Below, piece after piece: positions 50,384 to 59,321 of a DNA stretch of 64,000 nt. The DNA comes from Chitinophagaceae bacterium. Its GTDB lineage: Bacteria; Bacteroidota; Bacteroidia; Chitinophagales; Chitinophagaceae. Below the pieces are notes generated by a model that did not search any database, had not been told where the DNA came from, and was given only the letters and a program-made list of their open reading frames with translations. A program made the translations under genes and the position numbers. Position 1 is the stretch's first letter; each line of letters opens with the position of its first letter. The stretch spans positions 372,001-436,000 of the forward strand of contig JADKKA010000001.1 in the NCBI GenBank assembly GCA_016720745.1, in the 5' to 3' direction.

Positions 50384-50985
50384 TTTTCCGTTGTTGCTTT
50401 TTTACCGGCTTTCATTTTTGCTACTTTATCCAGTGCCTCGTAAAATGCTTCTCCGTATTTTCTTACCAATGGTTCACGGAGAAACTCATAGGTAGTAACT
50501 TTTAGTTTTTTACCAAGAGAACAGGCAGGGTTGCATAATTTGGGACGGGCTTCGTAATTCATCCGGTCGTACCCGCCCTTTTTTGCTTTTTCGATAATGA
50601 TCGGGAAGAGGTGACAGCTGATTGGTTTTTTCCAGGGAATGATACCGGCATAAAAAGCCTGTTCAAAAGCGCATTTGATCATACCGGTTTGATCACGGGT
50701 GGCATATACACATATTTCATTATCGGATGGAAGTGTGGGTGTAACCCAGCCAAATTCCCGGTGAAAGACATACTTACCTTTCTTCTCTATTTCTGCCAGG
50801 CCAGCCGCTGATAAATAAGGTTTTACTTTTTCCACCATCTCTTCAATGATCTTCAATTCCTCATCTTCCAATGGGGCGCCGGCATCACCATCTTCACAGC
50901 ATCCGCCCTTGCATTTATCGAGATCACAAACAAATTGCTTCTCCACTACATCATCACTGATCAGTATATTATCAACTACAATCAT
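50380..50985 (-). CDS. DUF3109 family cysteine-cluster protein
   Basis: 201 residues from the ATG at 50985 (MIVVDNILISDDVVEKQFV). Cysteine groups typical of DUF3109 are visible: CDLDKCKGGCCEDGDAGAPL, ICVYATRD, CAFEQAFYAGIIPWKKPISCHLFP and KLCNPACSLGKK. These likely bind zinc or an iron-sulfur cluster. The protein is soluble. It is coupled by a 4-base overlap to lutB, which suggests a maturation or redox role for LutB; this is inference. A TAACTTTG box lies just upstream on the minus strand. The family is widespread in Bacteroidota and has no proven function. Confidence 0.9.
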   Translation of the reverse strand: MIVVDNILISDDVVEKQFVCDLDKCKGGCCEDGDAGAPLEDEELKIIEEMVEKVKPYLSAAGLAEIEKKGKYVFHREFGWVTPTLPSDNEICVYATRDQTGMIKCAFEQAFYAGIIPWKKPISCHLFPIIIEKAKKGGYDRMNYEARPKLCNPACSLGKKLKVTTYEFLREPLVRKYGEAFYEALDKVAKMKAGKKATTEK

Positions 50986-50999
50986 ATTCCGGTTTCGGG

Positions 51000-51007
51000 C
51001 AAAGTTA
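51000..51007 (-). promoter_or_regulatory. Candidate -7 box for DUF3109-lutB
   Basis: Minus-strand TAACTTTG, an exact TAnnTTTG match, 14 bases above the DUF3109 ATG; it overlaps the last codon of the preceding gene. No TTTG at the ideal distance (the nearest is 14 bases away). Confidence 0.35.
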
Positions 51008-52846
51008 AGGGCTGGTTGAGTCAAAGTCTTCTTTTGTACGCCGGAACAGTTTTTTTCTGATATGCTGACCCGCAGAAGTCAAACGGTTATGCGAAGTGAG
51101 GTAATGCAATACCCGGTGCTCCAGCCAGTGATGCAGGGGTACCAGCAGGGCTGCCAGGGCAATCATGAATAAAAGATCTTTCCAGGGCTCCCCATGTGTA
51201 ATGGAATAAATTTTCTTTTTAAAGATCAGGAAGATAAACTCGAAGAGCATCAGGAAAACAAAAAACCCGATCGCCTTGATCAGTCCAGTTGATACTTTAA
51301 ACATACCAAGGATCACCAGGGCTAAAAACAGTAATACGATCCCCAGTGTAATTCCCACATACTGGATATTATTATTACGCCGCTTTATTTCTTCCTGTTC
51401 CTTTTCCAGTCTTTCTGTTCGCAGTTGTTCTGCTTCCGCTTCTTCCTGAGAGAGCTCCTGTACTTTTTTCTCTTTTTCAATACTATCCTTGTACTGGTAA
51501 TAAATCCCATTATACAAACTGGCCGAACGGTAATCCCCTTTCAGCCGGTAAATGGTATCCATGTGACTGGCAGCTTCCCTCACTACTTCCAGGATGCCGT
51601 TTCTTTCTCCCATTTCCTTTGCCTTCGTATAACTTTCAATGGCCCTGGCCGACTCTCCTGTTTTAGCAAATAATTTTCCCATTTGCAGGTAGATCAGGAC
51701 CCGGTTGGTTTCATTCATATTGCTTTCAAAAAAGGGCAGGGCCCGGTCAAAGTATTTCCGGGCGGAATCGTACTGACCGATTTCCGTATACACAAATGCA
51801 AAAGCCTGGTCCATGACCCCGGCCATCCGAAACGTATCGAGAAAAACTTTCAGGCTTTGTCCTTCTTTGGACAGAAGATAGTTCAGCGCTTTGCCCGGCT
51901 GATCCATCCGCAGGTACTGGTTCAGCATACTCACATAACCGGGTAGTTTTAAGCTGGCAAATTTCAGGGTATCGGCCATCCGGATCGATCGTTCAAAATA
52001 ACTGATCGCAATATCATAGCTTTTCTTCATGGCAAAAAGATTGCCCATGGCATTGATATCAATACAGCGCTGGTACGGTACTTTCCGATCGGTCAGGTTA
52101 TCCAGCATTTTATATGCTTCCGCGTATTTATCAATGGCTTTATCATAATCACCAATGCTGGTATAAAAGGTGGACAGATTGAGATAACAATTCCGCATCA
52201 ATCCGCTCTTCATCCTTTTGGTTGATTTGTCATCGGCCTTTATCTCTTCGGCAATATCCAGTGCCATCAGGTGGTGGCGGAGGGCGAGTATCCGGTCGTT
52301 CCTGGCCAGGTACACCCTGCCATATACATTATTGGCCTCTACTTTCAGGCTATCGTCTTTCAACGTGGAAATTCTTGAATTGGCTTCAGCCGCCAGCCGA
52401 AGGGCCTTGTCCTTGTCCGGAACAGCGAGATACATATCCGCCAGCAGAAGCTGGGCAGCCCCGGCCCTTTTATCCATCTTGTTCTGACGGGCCACATCCA
52501 GTGCTTTTTCAAAATAATCAATTGATCTTTCTACAAATTTCCGCTGATTCCTGAAATACCCGCAGCGGATCCCATTAGAAACAAAGGCATCATAGATCAA
52601 CTTACGGTCACGGCTTTCCTCTGCCATGAAAATATACCTCTCTCCCAGTGAATCGGCCGCCATGGGATTCACATTCATCATGGTACGGGATAAATTATCG
52701 TACCAGTATGCCTTTTGTTCCAGAGTGGCTGCTGCAGACAGTGCTCTTTTCATGGAATCAATAGCGGCTGGTTCCTGGGCAGTAGCCCGCAGGACTGTCA
52801 TAAAGGCAAGGCCAATGCATAAAATTCGAATGAACCTGATTGTCAT
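51005..52846 (-). CDS. TPR protein with coiled coil and C-terminal membrane helices
   Basis: 613 residues with a signal peptide (MTIRFIRILCIGLAFMTVLRATAQ). About ten TPR units run to residue 430 (for example YDKAIDKYAEAYKMLDNLTD, YDIAISYFERSIRMADTLKF, YDSARKYFDRALPFFESN). A charged coiled coil (EEAEAEQLRTERLEKEQEEIKRR) leads to three hydrophobic helices and a basic tail. The layout equals TPR-type sensor kinases of Bacteroidota up to the membrane region, but no kinase, LytTR or HTH domain follows. It may be a kinase-less receptor or scaffold. Upstream of DUF3109 on the same strand. Confidence 0.82.
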   Translation of the reverse strand: MTIRFIRILCIGLAFMTVLRATAQEPAAIDSMKRALSAAATLEQKAYWYDNLSRTMMNVNPMAADSLGERYIFMAEESRDRKLIYDAFVSNGIRCGYFRNQRKFVERSIDYFEKALDVARQNKMDKRAGAAQLLLADMYLAVPDKDKALRLAAEANSRISTLKDDSLKVEANNVYGRVYLARNDRILALRHHLMALDIAEEIKADDKSTKRMKSGLMRNCYLNLSTFYTSIGDYDKAIDKYAEAYKMLDNLTDRKVPYQRCIDINAMGNLFAMKKSYDIAISYFERSIRMADTLKFASLKLPGYVSMLNQYLRMDQPGKALNYLLSKEGQSLKVFLDTFRMAGVMDQAFAFVYTEIGQYDSARKYFDRALPFFESNMNETNRVLIYLQMGKLFAKTGESARAIESYTKAKEMGERNGILEVVREAASHMDTIYRLKGDYRSASLYNGIYYQYKDSIEKEKKVQELSQEEAEAEQLRTERLEKEQEEIKRRNNNIQYVGITLGIVLLFLALVILGMFKVSTGLIKAIGFFVFLMLFEFIFLIFKKKIYSITHGEPWKDLLFMIALAALLVPLHHWLEHRVLHYLTSHNRLTSAGQHIRKKLFRRTKEDFDSTSP

Positions 52847-52979
52847 GCAAAAAAATTAACTGGAGCACCAATTTAAGCAATTGCCTCCAGCCGGAAAGCA
52901 TTCCTTTAACAAACTTGTAACAGCCCATCCTTATGGACAGTATCAATCACCCGCATCCTCCCTGTACACAACCGACTGT

Positions 52980-53654
52980 ATGCACAATAGCAGAATCACC
53001 ACCCTGCAGCGATCATCAAGGGTTTTTTTCCAGATGCTTTTCTGGGTACCGGTAGCCGGGTTCAGCCTGCTGCTTATTTATAATACCATTCCCTACTTCA
53101 GTTTTGAAAGGAATTTCTCCTTTATAGAAGAGCGGAGCCTGCTTTTCGAAAGCAATATGTACAATCTCTGCTTCTATATTCATATTGCGGCCGGTGCACT
53201 TTGTATAGGGACAGCTTTGATACAGTTCTCCCGTTACCTGCTTAAAAAATCAACAGCCCTTCACCGTTTCTCCGGCAAAATCTATGTGTTTGTGGTCCTT
53301 TTTCTGGGAGCACCTACCGGATTGTATATGTCATTTTTCGCCAAGGGCAGTTTTCTGGAAAGAGCCCTGTTCATGTTCATGGCCGGCTGGTGGTTTATTA
53401 CTACGCTTTACGGACTCAGCACCATCCACAAAAGAAATGTGGTTGCCCATAAAGTCTGGATGATGCGCAGTTATGCCATGGCGATGACCGCCGTCAGTTT
53501 CAGGGTATTTCATATCATTTTCTACCTGCTGGACTGGGGGCATCTCGAAAACTACGAACTCTCCCTCTGGATCAGTGTGGTTGGGAATATGCTTTTTGCA
53601 GAATGGATCATCTGGAAACAGAGCCGGAATTATTTAAAATCATTTTCAATCTAG
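52980..53654 (+). CDS. DUF2306 family membrane protein
   Basis: 224 residues from the ATG at 52980 (MHNSRITTLQRSSRVFFQ); an earlier TTG-type start is open but adds a non-conserved tail. Seven hydrophobic segments are visible. Conserved blocks are CFYIHIAAGALCIGTALIQFSRYLLKKS, ALHRFSGKIYVFVVLFLGAPTGLYMS and RNVVAHKVWMMRSYAMAMTAVSFRVF, with His residues arranged as in the DUF2306 group, perhaps haem ligands. The function of the family is not established. Monocistronic. Confidence 0.85.
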   Translation: MHNSRITTLQRSSRVFFQMLFWVPVAGFSLLLIYNTIPYFSFERNFSFIEERSLLFESNMYNLCFYIHIAAGALCIGTALIQFSRYLLKKSTALHRFSGKIYVFVVLFLGAPTGLYMSFFAKGSFLERALFMFMAGWWFITTLYGLSTIHKRNVVAHKVWMMRSYAMAMTAVSFRVFHIIFYLLDWGHLENYELSLWISVVGNMLFAEWIIWKQSRNYLKSFSI

Positions 53655-53675
53655 ATACCGGGTCAAGCCCGGTAT
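53655..53675 (+). terminator. Hairpin after the DUF2306 gene
   Basis: ATACCGGG (53655-53662) pairs with CCCGGTAT (53668-53675) around five bases, immediately after the stop. No strong T-run follows, so it may instead be a dispersed CCGGGTCAAGCCCGG repeat. Confidence 0.45.
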
Positions 53676-53731
53676 GACATAACCCAGGCCTGATCGTTCA
53701 CCTTTATTTTAAACGTTTAAAAATCATCGCC

Positions 53732-54196
53732 ATGAAATCAATGTTGTACGTCGGCGCCACTTTAATGATCGGCGCCAGTATTTACGGGTTTGTAGATTAT
53801 AAACAAACCCATCAGAAAAAAGCCTTCCAGGACATGTACAAAGAGCAGCAAAAAGCCGTTGCCGTTATTCCTGCGGAAGAAAAACAAGTGGTTGCCGAAG
53901 AAAAAACAAGTACACCGGTTGTAAAGGAAAAGAAAGTCATCAGTAACAGGGTAAAGACTGAACCCAAAGAAGAGCTTATCCCCGTGATTGAACCGGTGAG
54001 CGAAGAAGAAAAAACAGCTTCCACGGTAAAGGCCATTGAAAATAATACTGACCGTCCCGAACCAGCCAGTGAAAACAAAGTGGTGAAGAAGAAAAAAATA
54101 AGAAAGGAATTTTTCAGTCGTGGCCGGATGCCCGAAGAAGAAGTACTGATTGAAAAAGTAAAATCAGAACCAAAGAAATCCGCATCCAAAGAATAA
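53732..54196 (+). CDS. Short Lys/Glu-rich membrane-anchored protein
   Basis: 154 residues. One N-terminal helix (SMLYVGATLMIGASIYGFVDY) is followed by low-complexity sequence rich in Lys, Glu, Val and Pro (EEKQVVAEEKTSTPVVKEKKVISNRVKTE) and a basic end with RKEFFSRGRMPEEEV. No domain recognised. Such proteins may reach across the periplasm. It is followed by a terminator shared with the convergent gldD. Coding status is supported by the clear helix, start and codon use. Confidence 0.72.
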   Translation: MKSMLYVGATLMIGASIYGFVDYKQTHQKKAFQDMYKEQQKAVAVIPAEEKQVVAEEKTSTPVVKEKKVISNRVKTEPKEELIPVIEPVSEEEKTASTVKAIENNTDRPEPASENKVVKKKKIRKEFFSRGRMPEEEVLIEKVKSEPKKSASKE

Positions 54197-54227
54197 ATTT
54201 CAGACAGCCTTATCCAGTCCCTACCCG

Positions 54228-54254
54228 CCCCGGTTAATTTACCGGGGTTTTTTT
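54228..54254. terminator. Intrinsic terminator between the 53732 gene and gldD
   Basis: CCCCGGT (54228-54234) pairs with ACCGGGG (54241-54247) around six bases, followed by seven T on the plus strand. It closes the plus-strand gene. Confidence 0.8.
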
Positions 54255-54867
54255 ATTGTGGAATTGCCTCTTTCCAGCGAAGGGTATTGATCAGGTGAAG
54301 GAGATCTTTTTTCAAAAAATCATTCACGATCCCCAGCGAATCGGCATTGGGTGCCGCATCAAAATAAAGGGCCCCTCTTAAAAAATGCCGGGTAGAATCG
54401 GTAAGGAAGAACTGGTTGGCCGTGGCGGTATTTCCTCCCAGTGAAAAATAGATACCCTCGACGCCATTAGGCGTACGCATCAGACTATCATTGATCCCGG
54501 TGGCCATGGTCACGTGTTGTTTATAGGCCATTTTAAAACCATCCCTTACAAGCGAATCAAAATTGTTTTGTGCATTCACCGGTTTATAACTCACGTGGAT
54601 CCTACCCGCAAAACGGGGGATATCAATATTCACCCACCAGTCACCGGCCCGGTCATCAAAGAAAGTAGAATCCTTTATCACATTGGCATATACCGGGTAT
54701 TCAAATGTATAGGGATAACCCGGCCGGTCGAAGAGCTGGTATTTTTTCTCCGGGAAATCAATCTTAAAATAGCCCTTCTTTTTACCGGTTGAATAATCAC
54801 TGTTACAGGCCGTCAGTATGGCCATCACTACAAAAATTACCGTGAAATACCTGTATGCCTGCTTCAT
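54253..54867 (-). CDS. gldD: Gliding motility lipoprotein GldD
   Basis: 204 residues. The signal MKQAYRYFTVIFVVMAILTACNSD has a lipobox with Cys21. GYFKIDFPEKKYQLFDRPGYPYTFEYPVYANV is the characteristic GldD start; WWVNIDIPRFAGRIHVSYKPV and RGALYFDAAPNADSLGIVNDFLKKDLLHLINTLRW follow. GldD is required for gliding and type IX secretion-linked motility in Flavobacterium, with a proposed link to GldE. It directly overlaps the gldE stop by ATGA, as in other Bacteroidota. Confidence 0.92.
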   Translation of the reverse strand: MKQAYRYFTVIFVVMAILTACNSDYSTGKKKGYFKIDFPEKKYQLFDRPGYPYTFEYPVYANVIKDSTFFDDRAGDWWVNIDIPRFAGRIHVSYKPVNAQNNFDSLVRDGFKMAYKQHVTMATGINDSLMRTPNGVEGIYFSLGGNTATANQFFLTDSTRHFLRGALYFDAAPNADSLGIVNDFLKKDLLHLINTLRWKEAIPQ

Positions 54868-56214
54868 GCTGTAAGATTCGGTTTAATCGTCACTTTTACC
54901 TGACGGATGCGGTTATTCTCTGCCTGGGTTACCGTAAAATCAAAATCACCGGCACTTAATACTGTATTAACTGTTGGAAATTCTCCGGCCAGTTCCAGCA
55001 CCAGCCCGGCCAGCGATTCACTCTCCCCCCTCACCCCGTCAAATGTATCCATGGGCAGTTTCATTTGCTTACACATATCATGGATCATGGTCTTGCCCTC
55101 GAACAGATAATTCAGGTCATCCAGTTTTTTATTCCCGCTTTCTTCTTCATCAAATTCATCGCGGATATCCCCGATCACTTCTTCCAGAATATCCTCCATG
55201 GTTACAATACCACTGGTGCCGCCAAATTCATCCACTACCACGGCAAAATGAATTCTTTTTTGCTGAAACTCTTTCAGCAGGTCTTCAATCAGTTTTGTTT
55301 CCGGTACAAAATAAGGCTGCCGCATCAACTGGTGCCAGTTAAAATCATCTCCTTCATTCAGGAAGGGGATCAGGTCCTTGGTATTGATGATCCCAGCCAC
55401 TTCATCCAGACTGTTGCGGTACATCACCGGTAAGCGTGAATAATGCAGTTCTTCTACCCGGCGGATCACGGCGTTAAAACCCGACTGGTAATCAACCCCG
55501 CTTACATCCAGCCGGCTCCGCATGATTTGCTTGACGCTGATATTCCCGAATTTCACAATGCCCTTCATGATATTCTTTTCTTCGGGCGAAGCTTCCTCAT
55601 CGGTTTTGATATCAATGGCTTCATCCAGTTCCTGCAGACTCATCGCATCGGAGCGATTGGCACCGACCTCTTTTTCCAATGCCATCGGCCAATGAAACAA
55701 TCCAGCGACTGATCCTTCTCAGTAATAAATGCAGGGCTTCCACGGTGAAGGAAGCGCCATAGGCAAAACGTAGAATATTCTGCGTGGCCCATACCTTGGG
55801 TAATATCTTTCCAAAAAATACCAGGACAAAAGCGATACTGAGTACCTTGATCATCAGGGAACCGATGCTGCCGATTTTTTCCAGTGGCAGGAACTGATTG
55901 ATCAGGTAATTAGCCAGCACGATGATGCTGATATTGACAAATGTTCCCGCGATCAACAGGGAAGCATATACTTCTTTGGGTTCTTCCAGTAAGCCGACAA
56001 TTCTTTTGGCTGAAGCATGCTGTTTGGTCTTCAGCATATTCAGGTCCTTATGATTTAAGGAGAAGAGGGCCACTTCTGCACCTGAGATGGTAAAAATAAG
56101 AAGGAGCATTACCACCAGGGCAACAGCCAGAAAAGTGGTAGCCTGCGGATTGGCTGCCAGAAAAAAATAAAGCAGGTGATCAGTTACAAAGCCTGGTAAG
56201 GGGCTGCTGTCCAA
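54864..56214 (-). pseudogene. gldE: gldE, CBS/CorC-type gliding motility protein, interrupted by an apparent frameshift
   Basis: The gene is split over two frames. The N-terminal part (from a TTG at 56214, reading MDSSPLPGF) has the DUF21 membrane helices with TISGAEVALFSLNHKDLNML and ends in frame near ISRWIVSLADGIGK. The C-terminal part has two CBS domains (YSRLPVMYRNSLDEVAGIIN, IHFAVVVDEFGGTSGIVTMEDILEEVIGDI) and a CorC_HlyC domain. The frames join if one A is removed from a run of five (plus-strand T at 55671-55675), giving IGKEVGANRSDAMSLQELDEAI. This is a recent inactivation, a sequence error, or a slippage site. GldE resembles CorC-type proteins and is encoded with gldD. Confidence 0.85.
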
Positions 56215-56272
56215 AGCTTGGTTTTTTGGTGAATAAAAAGGCAGGTCAAATGGCCCGCCTGCAATGCTGCTG

Positions 56273-56280
56273 CAAAGTTA
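56273..56280 (-). promoter_or_regulatory. Candidate -7 box for gldE-gldD
   Basis: Minus-strand TAACTTTG, an exact TAnnTTTG match followed by CAGC, sits between the ssb stop and the gldE start (leader about 55 bases). It suggests gldE-gldD can be transcribed separately from ssb. Confidence 0.4.
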
Positions 56281-56299
56281 TTGTATTTGTAACGGATGA

Positions 56300-56728
56300 T
56301 TAAAAAGGATGGGATTCTGAAGGATCACCCATGGGCATTTCACCACTCATCCCCTCCATTCCTCCTTCGCCGGAAGGGGCTTGTCCGGGGGTATCTGCTC
56401 TTTTATCCAGCATAATCAGGTTATCGCCCACCACTTCGGTGGCAAATTTCCGGTGCCCGTCTTTATCATCCCAGCTCCGGGTCCGGAGTCTTCCTTCAAT
56501 ATAAACCAGACTGCTTTTGTGGAGGTATTTCTGTGCCAGCTCGGCCAGTCCGCGCCATAACACTACGGTATGCCATTCCGTTTGGGATACCAGTTTACCG
56601 GTTCGGTCCTTAAAGGTTTCAGTAGTAGCCAGGGGGAATTTTGCAACGGCAATATTCCCTTCCAGGTGCTGAACTTCCGGGTCCTTCCCCAGGTTGCCAA
56701 TCAGCATCACTCGGTTAACGCCTCTCAT
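56300..56728 (-). CDS. ssb: Single-stranded DNA-binding protein
   Basis: 142 residues. MRGVNRVMLIGNLGKDPEVQHLEG and FPLATTETFKDRTGKLVSQTEWHTVVLWRGLAELAQKYLHKSSLVYIEGRLRTRSW form the OB fold with its usual aromatic and Gly positions. The C-terminal Gly/Met/Pro-rich tail ends in GDPSESHPF; the final Pro-Phe and acidic residue form the tip that recruits repair proteins. Acts on single-stranded DNA in replication and repair. Lies between mutY and gldE, a neighbourhood conserved in Bacteroidota. Confidence 0.96.
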   Translation of the reverse strand: MRGVNRVMLIGNLGKDPEVQHLEGNIAVAKFPLATTETFKDRTGKLVSQTEWHTVVLWRGLAELAQKYLHKSSLVYIEGRLRTRSWDDKDGHRKFATEVVGDNLIMLDKRADTPGQAPSGEGGMEGMSGEMPMGDPSESHPF

Positions 56729-56931
56729 ATTAATTGACTTTAAATGATTGTATTCGTCCGGGTTGGGCAGCTGCCTCTTAAAGTTAAAGCAATTTTAGCA
56801 GTGAAAACAGGAAAAAAGAACGGGGGACTATTGTTTTAACAATGTGATAAATCAGGCCCCGGTCCGGGTGCCTTTTAAATGATCCCGGTTTGTAGAAAAT
56901 GCTGAGTGGCATTCATTTTTAGATAGTATCC

Positions 56932-58005
56932 TTATAAAGCTTCCAGGTACTCCCGGAATAAACGGGGGAAGGCATAACGCTTCAACTCTTTTTTGATCAA
57001 CCATAAGAAGCCGGGTACTGCCGGCTTTTTTTTCAAACGGATCCGCACAAATTGTCCATTGATCAGCTGGTGGGTGAGTTGTTGTTTGTACCAGGGAGAA
57101 AAGGATTGTATCAATGCGGAATCGGCATGCAGCCATTGATGGGTTGCCGCCTGCCTGATCAGTGCTTTATCAGAAATTGCTGCTGAAGATTCAAGCAAAG
57201 GAAATTCAAATAGTCCCTGCCAGATATCTTTTTCCATTCGCTGCCGGATAGCGATCTGCCCTTTGTATTCCAGTACCAGGAAATAAAAATTTCTTTTTGT
57301 AACCCTGATCTTTTTTTCTTTTACAGGATAGGCCGCAATATTATCCTCTTGATATGCCTTGCAGTATTTCTTAAAAACACAGCTTGTACAAAGCGGGGCA
57401 ATCGGTTTACAAATAGTGGCCCCAAAATCCATGATGGCCTGGTTGTATAGTCCGGGCTGATCCTGGTCCAGTAATTTTTCAGCCAGTGCTGTAAAATATT
57501 TTTTACCAGCCGTACTGTCGGAGGGTTGACTAATCCCGTACACCCTGGCCAGTACCCTGAACACATTACCATCAACCACCGCATGAGGCAGGTTATAGGC
57601 AAAGGAGGAAATGGCCGCTGCGGTATAGGGCCCCACCCCTTTCAGGGAAAGAATGGCTTCATACTGATCTGGAAAATGTCCGCTCAGTTCGGAACTGATG
57701 AAACGGGCCGTAGCCAGCAGGTTGCGGCAGCGGGAGTAATAGCCCAGTCCTTCCCAGCATTTCAGCACTTTTTCGTCACTGGCCCGGGCCAGATCATGAA
57801 TCGTTGGGAAATTCCTGACAAAATCATTGTAATACTTCCATCCCTGCTCCACCCGGGTTTGCTGGAGGATGATTTCGCTGAGCCATATTTTATAGGGATC
57901 CTTTTCCCCTTTCCAGGGCATTTCCCGCCGGTTTTGGTCCCGGTTCCACTTCAATAAAAGCCGGGAAAAGGAAAATCCGGGGATCTCAGAACCGCTTTTT
58001 TTCAT
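56932..58005 (-). CDS. mutY: A/G-specific adenine glycosylase MutY
   Basis: 357 residues from the ATG at 58005 (MKKSGSEIPGFSFSRLLLKWN). The catalytic Glu lies in KIWLSEIILQQTRVEQGW and the helix-hairpin-helix is LKGVGPYTAAAISSFAY with catalytic Asp in AVVDGNVFRVLARVYG. The [4Fe-4S] ligands are CKPIAPLCTSCVFKKYC, with spacing C-6-C-2-C-5-C. A Nudix-like domain that recognises 8-oxoG follows. It removes adenine mispaired with 8-oxoguanine. The gene stands between HU (divergent) and ssb. Not truncated. Confidence 0.95.
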   Translation of the reverse strand: MKKSGSEIPGFSFSRLLLKWNRDQNRREMPWKGEKDPYKIWLSEIILQQTRVEQGWKYYNDFVRNFPTIHDLARASDEKVLKCWEGLGYYSRCRNLLATARFISSELSGHFPDQYEAILSLKGVGPYTAAAISSFAYNLPHAVVDGNVFRVLARVYGISQPSDSTAGKKYFTALAEKLLDQDQPGLYNQAIMDFGATICKPIAPLCTSCVFKKYCKAYQEDNIAAYPVKEKKIRVTKRNFYFLVLEYKGQIAIRQRMEKDIWQGLFEFPLLESSAAISDKALIRQAATHQWLHADSALIQSFSPWYKQQLTHQLINGQFVRIRLKKKPAVPGFLWLIKKELKRYAFPRLFREYLEAL

Positions 58006-58136
58006 GTTTTTGGGTACTGGAACTGATGTTTTGGGGGTCAAAAATCAGTACCGTTTAAAAAAATTATACCTATTTAGTTGAATATCATATTATTTTGCTC
58101 TAAATTAGACCTTGTAAAACCACAAAAACCTGCAAC

Positions 58137-58460
58137 ATGAGAAAAGCCGACCTGGTCAATCAGATATCTGAAAAAACAGGCATACCGAAGGTAGATGTGC
58201 TTGTTACTCTTGAGACTATGTTCAAGGAAGTAAAGGACACCCTTGCCGCTGGCGAAAATATCTATATCCGCGGCTTTGGCAGCTTTATTACCAAAAAAAG
58301 AGCAGCCAAGATCGGTCGTAATATCAAAAAGAATATTGCGGTACATATCCCTGAACATTATATACCTGCATTCAAGCCTGCCAAAGAATTTGTGGCAGAA
58401 GTTAAAAAACTGAAAGAACCGAAGCCGGATGCCGGCCCCGGTGAAGATTCAGAAGATTAA
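58137..58460 (+). CDS. HU/IHF family DNA-binding protein
   Basis: 107 residues. The HU fold is complete: MRKADLVNQISEKTGIPKVDVLVTLETMFKEVKDTLAAGENIYIRGFGSF, then the DNA-binding arm and an IPAFKPAKEF segment matching the (V)PAFKPG(K) signature. The last 15 residues are an acidic Pro-rich tail (EPKPDAGPGEDSED), longer than in E. coli HU. It bends DNA and shapes the nucleoid. Promoter region is AT-rich and divergent from mutY. Its stop is 3 bases from the convergent lipoprotein gene stop. Confidence 0.95.
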   Translation: MRKADLVNQISEKTGIPKVDVLVTLETMFKEVKDTLAAGENIYIRGFGSFITKKRAAKIGRNIKKNIAVHIPEHYIPAFKPAKEFVAEVKKLKEPKPDAGPGEDSED

Positions 58461-58463
58461 GAT

Positions 58464-59150
58464 TTATTCCCACTCATCTATTTTCAGTTTCCTGATTCCA
58501 CTCGCAGTATAATCTGTAGAGGCCGCCCTTGTAATAGTTGATTCATACCAGCTGTAGCTTTCTTTACCGGTATCACCTATCAATACAAATGCCTGTGGTT
58601 TTCCATCATCATTATGCATGGTCCCGGCCAGTATAAAGCGGGTAGCATCCAACCAAACAGCCTCTTCTATTCCTGCTGAAGGACCAAAGGATGCAATCTG
58701 TTTACATTTGCCGGTTTTTAAATTACAGAGGGTTACCGCCTGGTCCACATCCGCCATGGCAACTAATTTTTTTCCCCTTCTTTCCAATGACATACCGGCG
58801 CTGAATAAATCAAGGTACTGACTGCTGTCTGATGTAAACGCCAATGAGGGACCAAAAAGACTCAGCAATTCCTTCATATCAGCCGTATCCTGAACTTCTT
58901 TTTCTTTGAAAGAAGTCCGCTGTGAAAAACGGAAAGAATCTATCTGAAAACCCTGGAAAGATTGTTTCCATTCGGCTAACTGATTATCAATGGCCCCGCG
59001 GAAATATTGGGCGGAACTATCGTCGGCCATAGTGGACTGACTCAGCGTGTCATTGGTTGTTTCTTTTACTGCCGGCTCTTTTTCTTTGCCTTTGCAGGAA
59101 ACGGCCATATATACCGTACCGAACAGGATGATGGGAAGAAGAATACGCAT
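58464..59150 (-). CDS. Lipoprotein of unknown function
   Basis: 228 residues from the ATG at 59150 (MRILLPIILFGTVYMAVSCKGK), with a lipobox ending in Cys19; an upstream TTG start is less likely. A Lys/Glu/Thr spacer is followed by a globular part with FRGAIDNQLAEWKQSFQGFQ and blade-like stretches (GKKLVAMADVDQAVTLCNLKTGKCKQIASFG, EAVWLDATRFILAGTMHNDDG). No family recognised. Convergent with HU. Confidence 0.75.
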   Translation of the reverse strand: MRILLPIILFGTVYMAVSCKGKEKEPAVKETTNDTLSQSTMADDSSAQYFRGAIDNQLAEWKQSFQGFQIDSFRFSQRTSFKEKEVQDTADMKELLSLFGPSLAFTSDSSQYLDLFSAGMSLERRGKKLVAMADVDQAVTLCNLKTGKCKQIASFGPSAGIEEAVWLDATRFILAGTMHNDDGKPQAFVLIGDTGKESYSWYESTITRAASTDYTASGIRKLKIDEWE

Positions 59151-59296
59151 ACGTTGGTTTTTGAATTTGATCAAATAGCGGATCGAATTTACAGTAGAAA
59201 GTTAAGCAATGTACACAGGAGAAACAGGGCCCCGGACGGAAAATGAGTAAACGGTGGTTTCGGCCCAAAGCTTCACCCCGCCACGCGATTTAGTAC

Positions 59297-59304
59297 TACC
59301 TTTG
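59297..59304 (+). promoter_or_regulatory. Candidate -7 box for the TPR gene at 59322
   Basis: TACCTTTG followed by CCGC is an exact TAnnTTTG match, 17 bases before the GTG start at 59322. The -33 element is not clear. Confidence 0.4.
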
Positions 59305-59321
59305 CCGCTCAATTACCCGGA

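Noticed and set aside
58071..58136. Promoter for the HU gene
   Set aside because: TTATTTTG at 58090 is one base off the -7 consensus and has no TTTG at proper spacing, so no confident box was assigned despite the AT-rich context.
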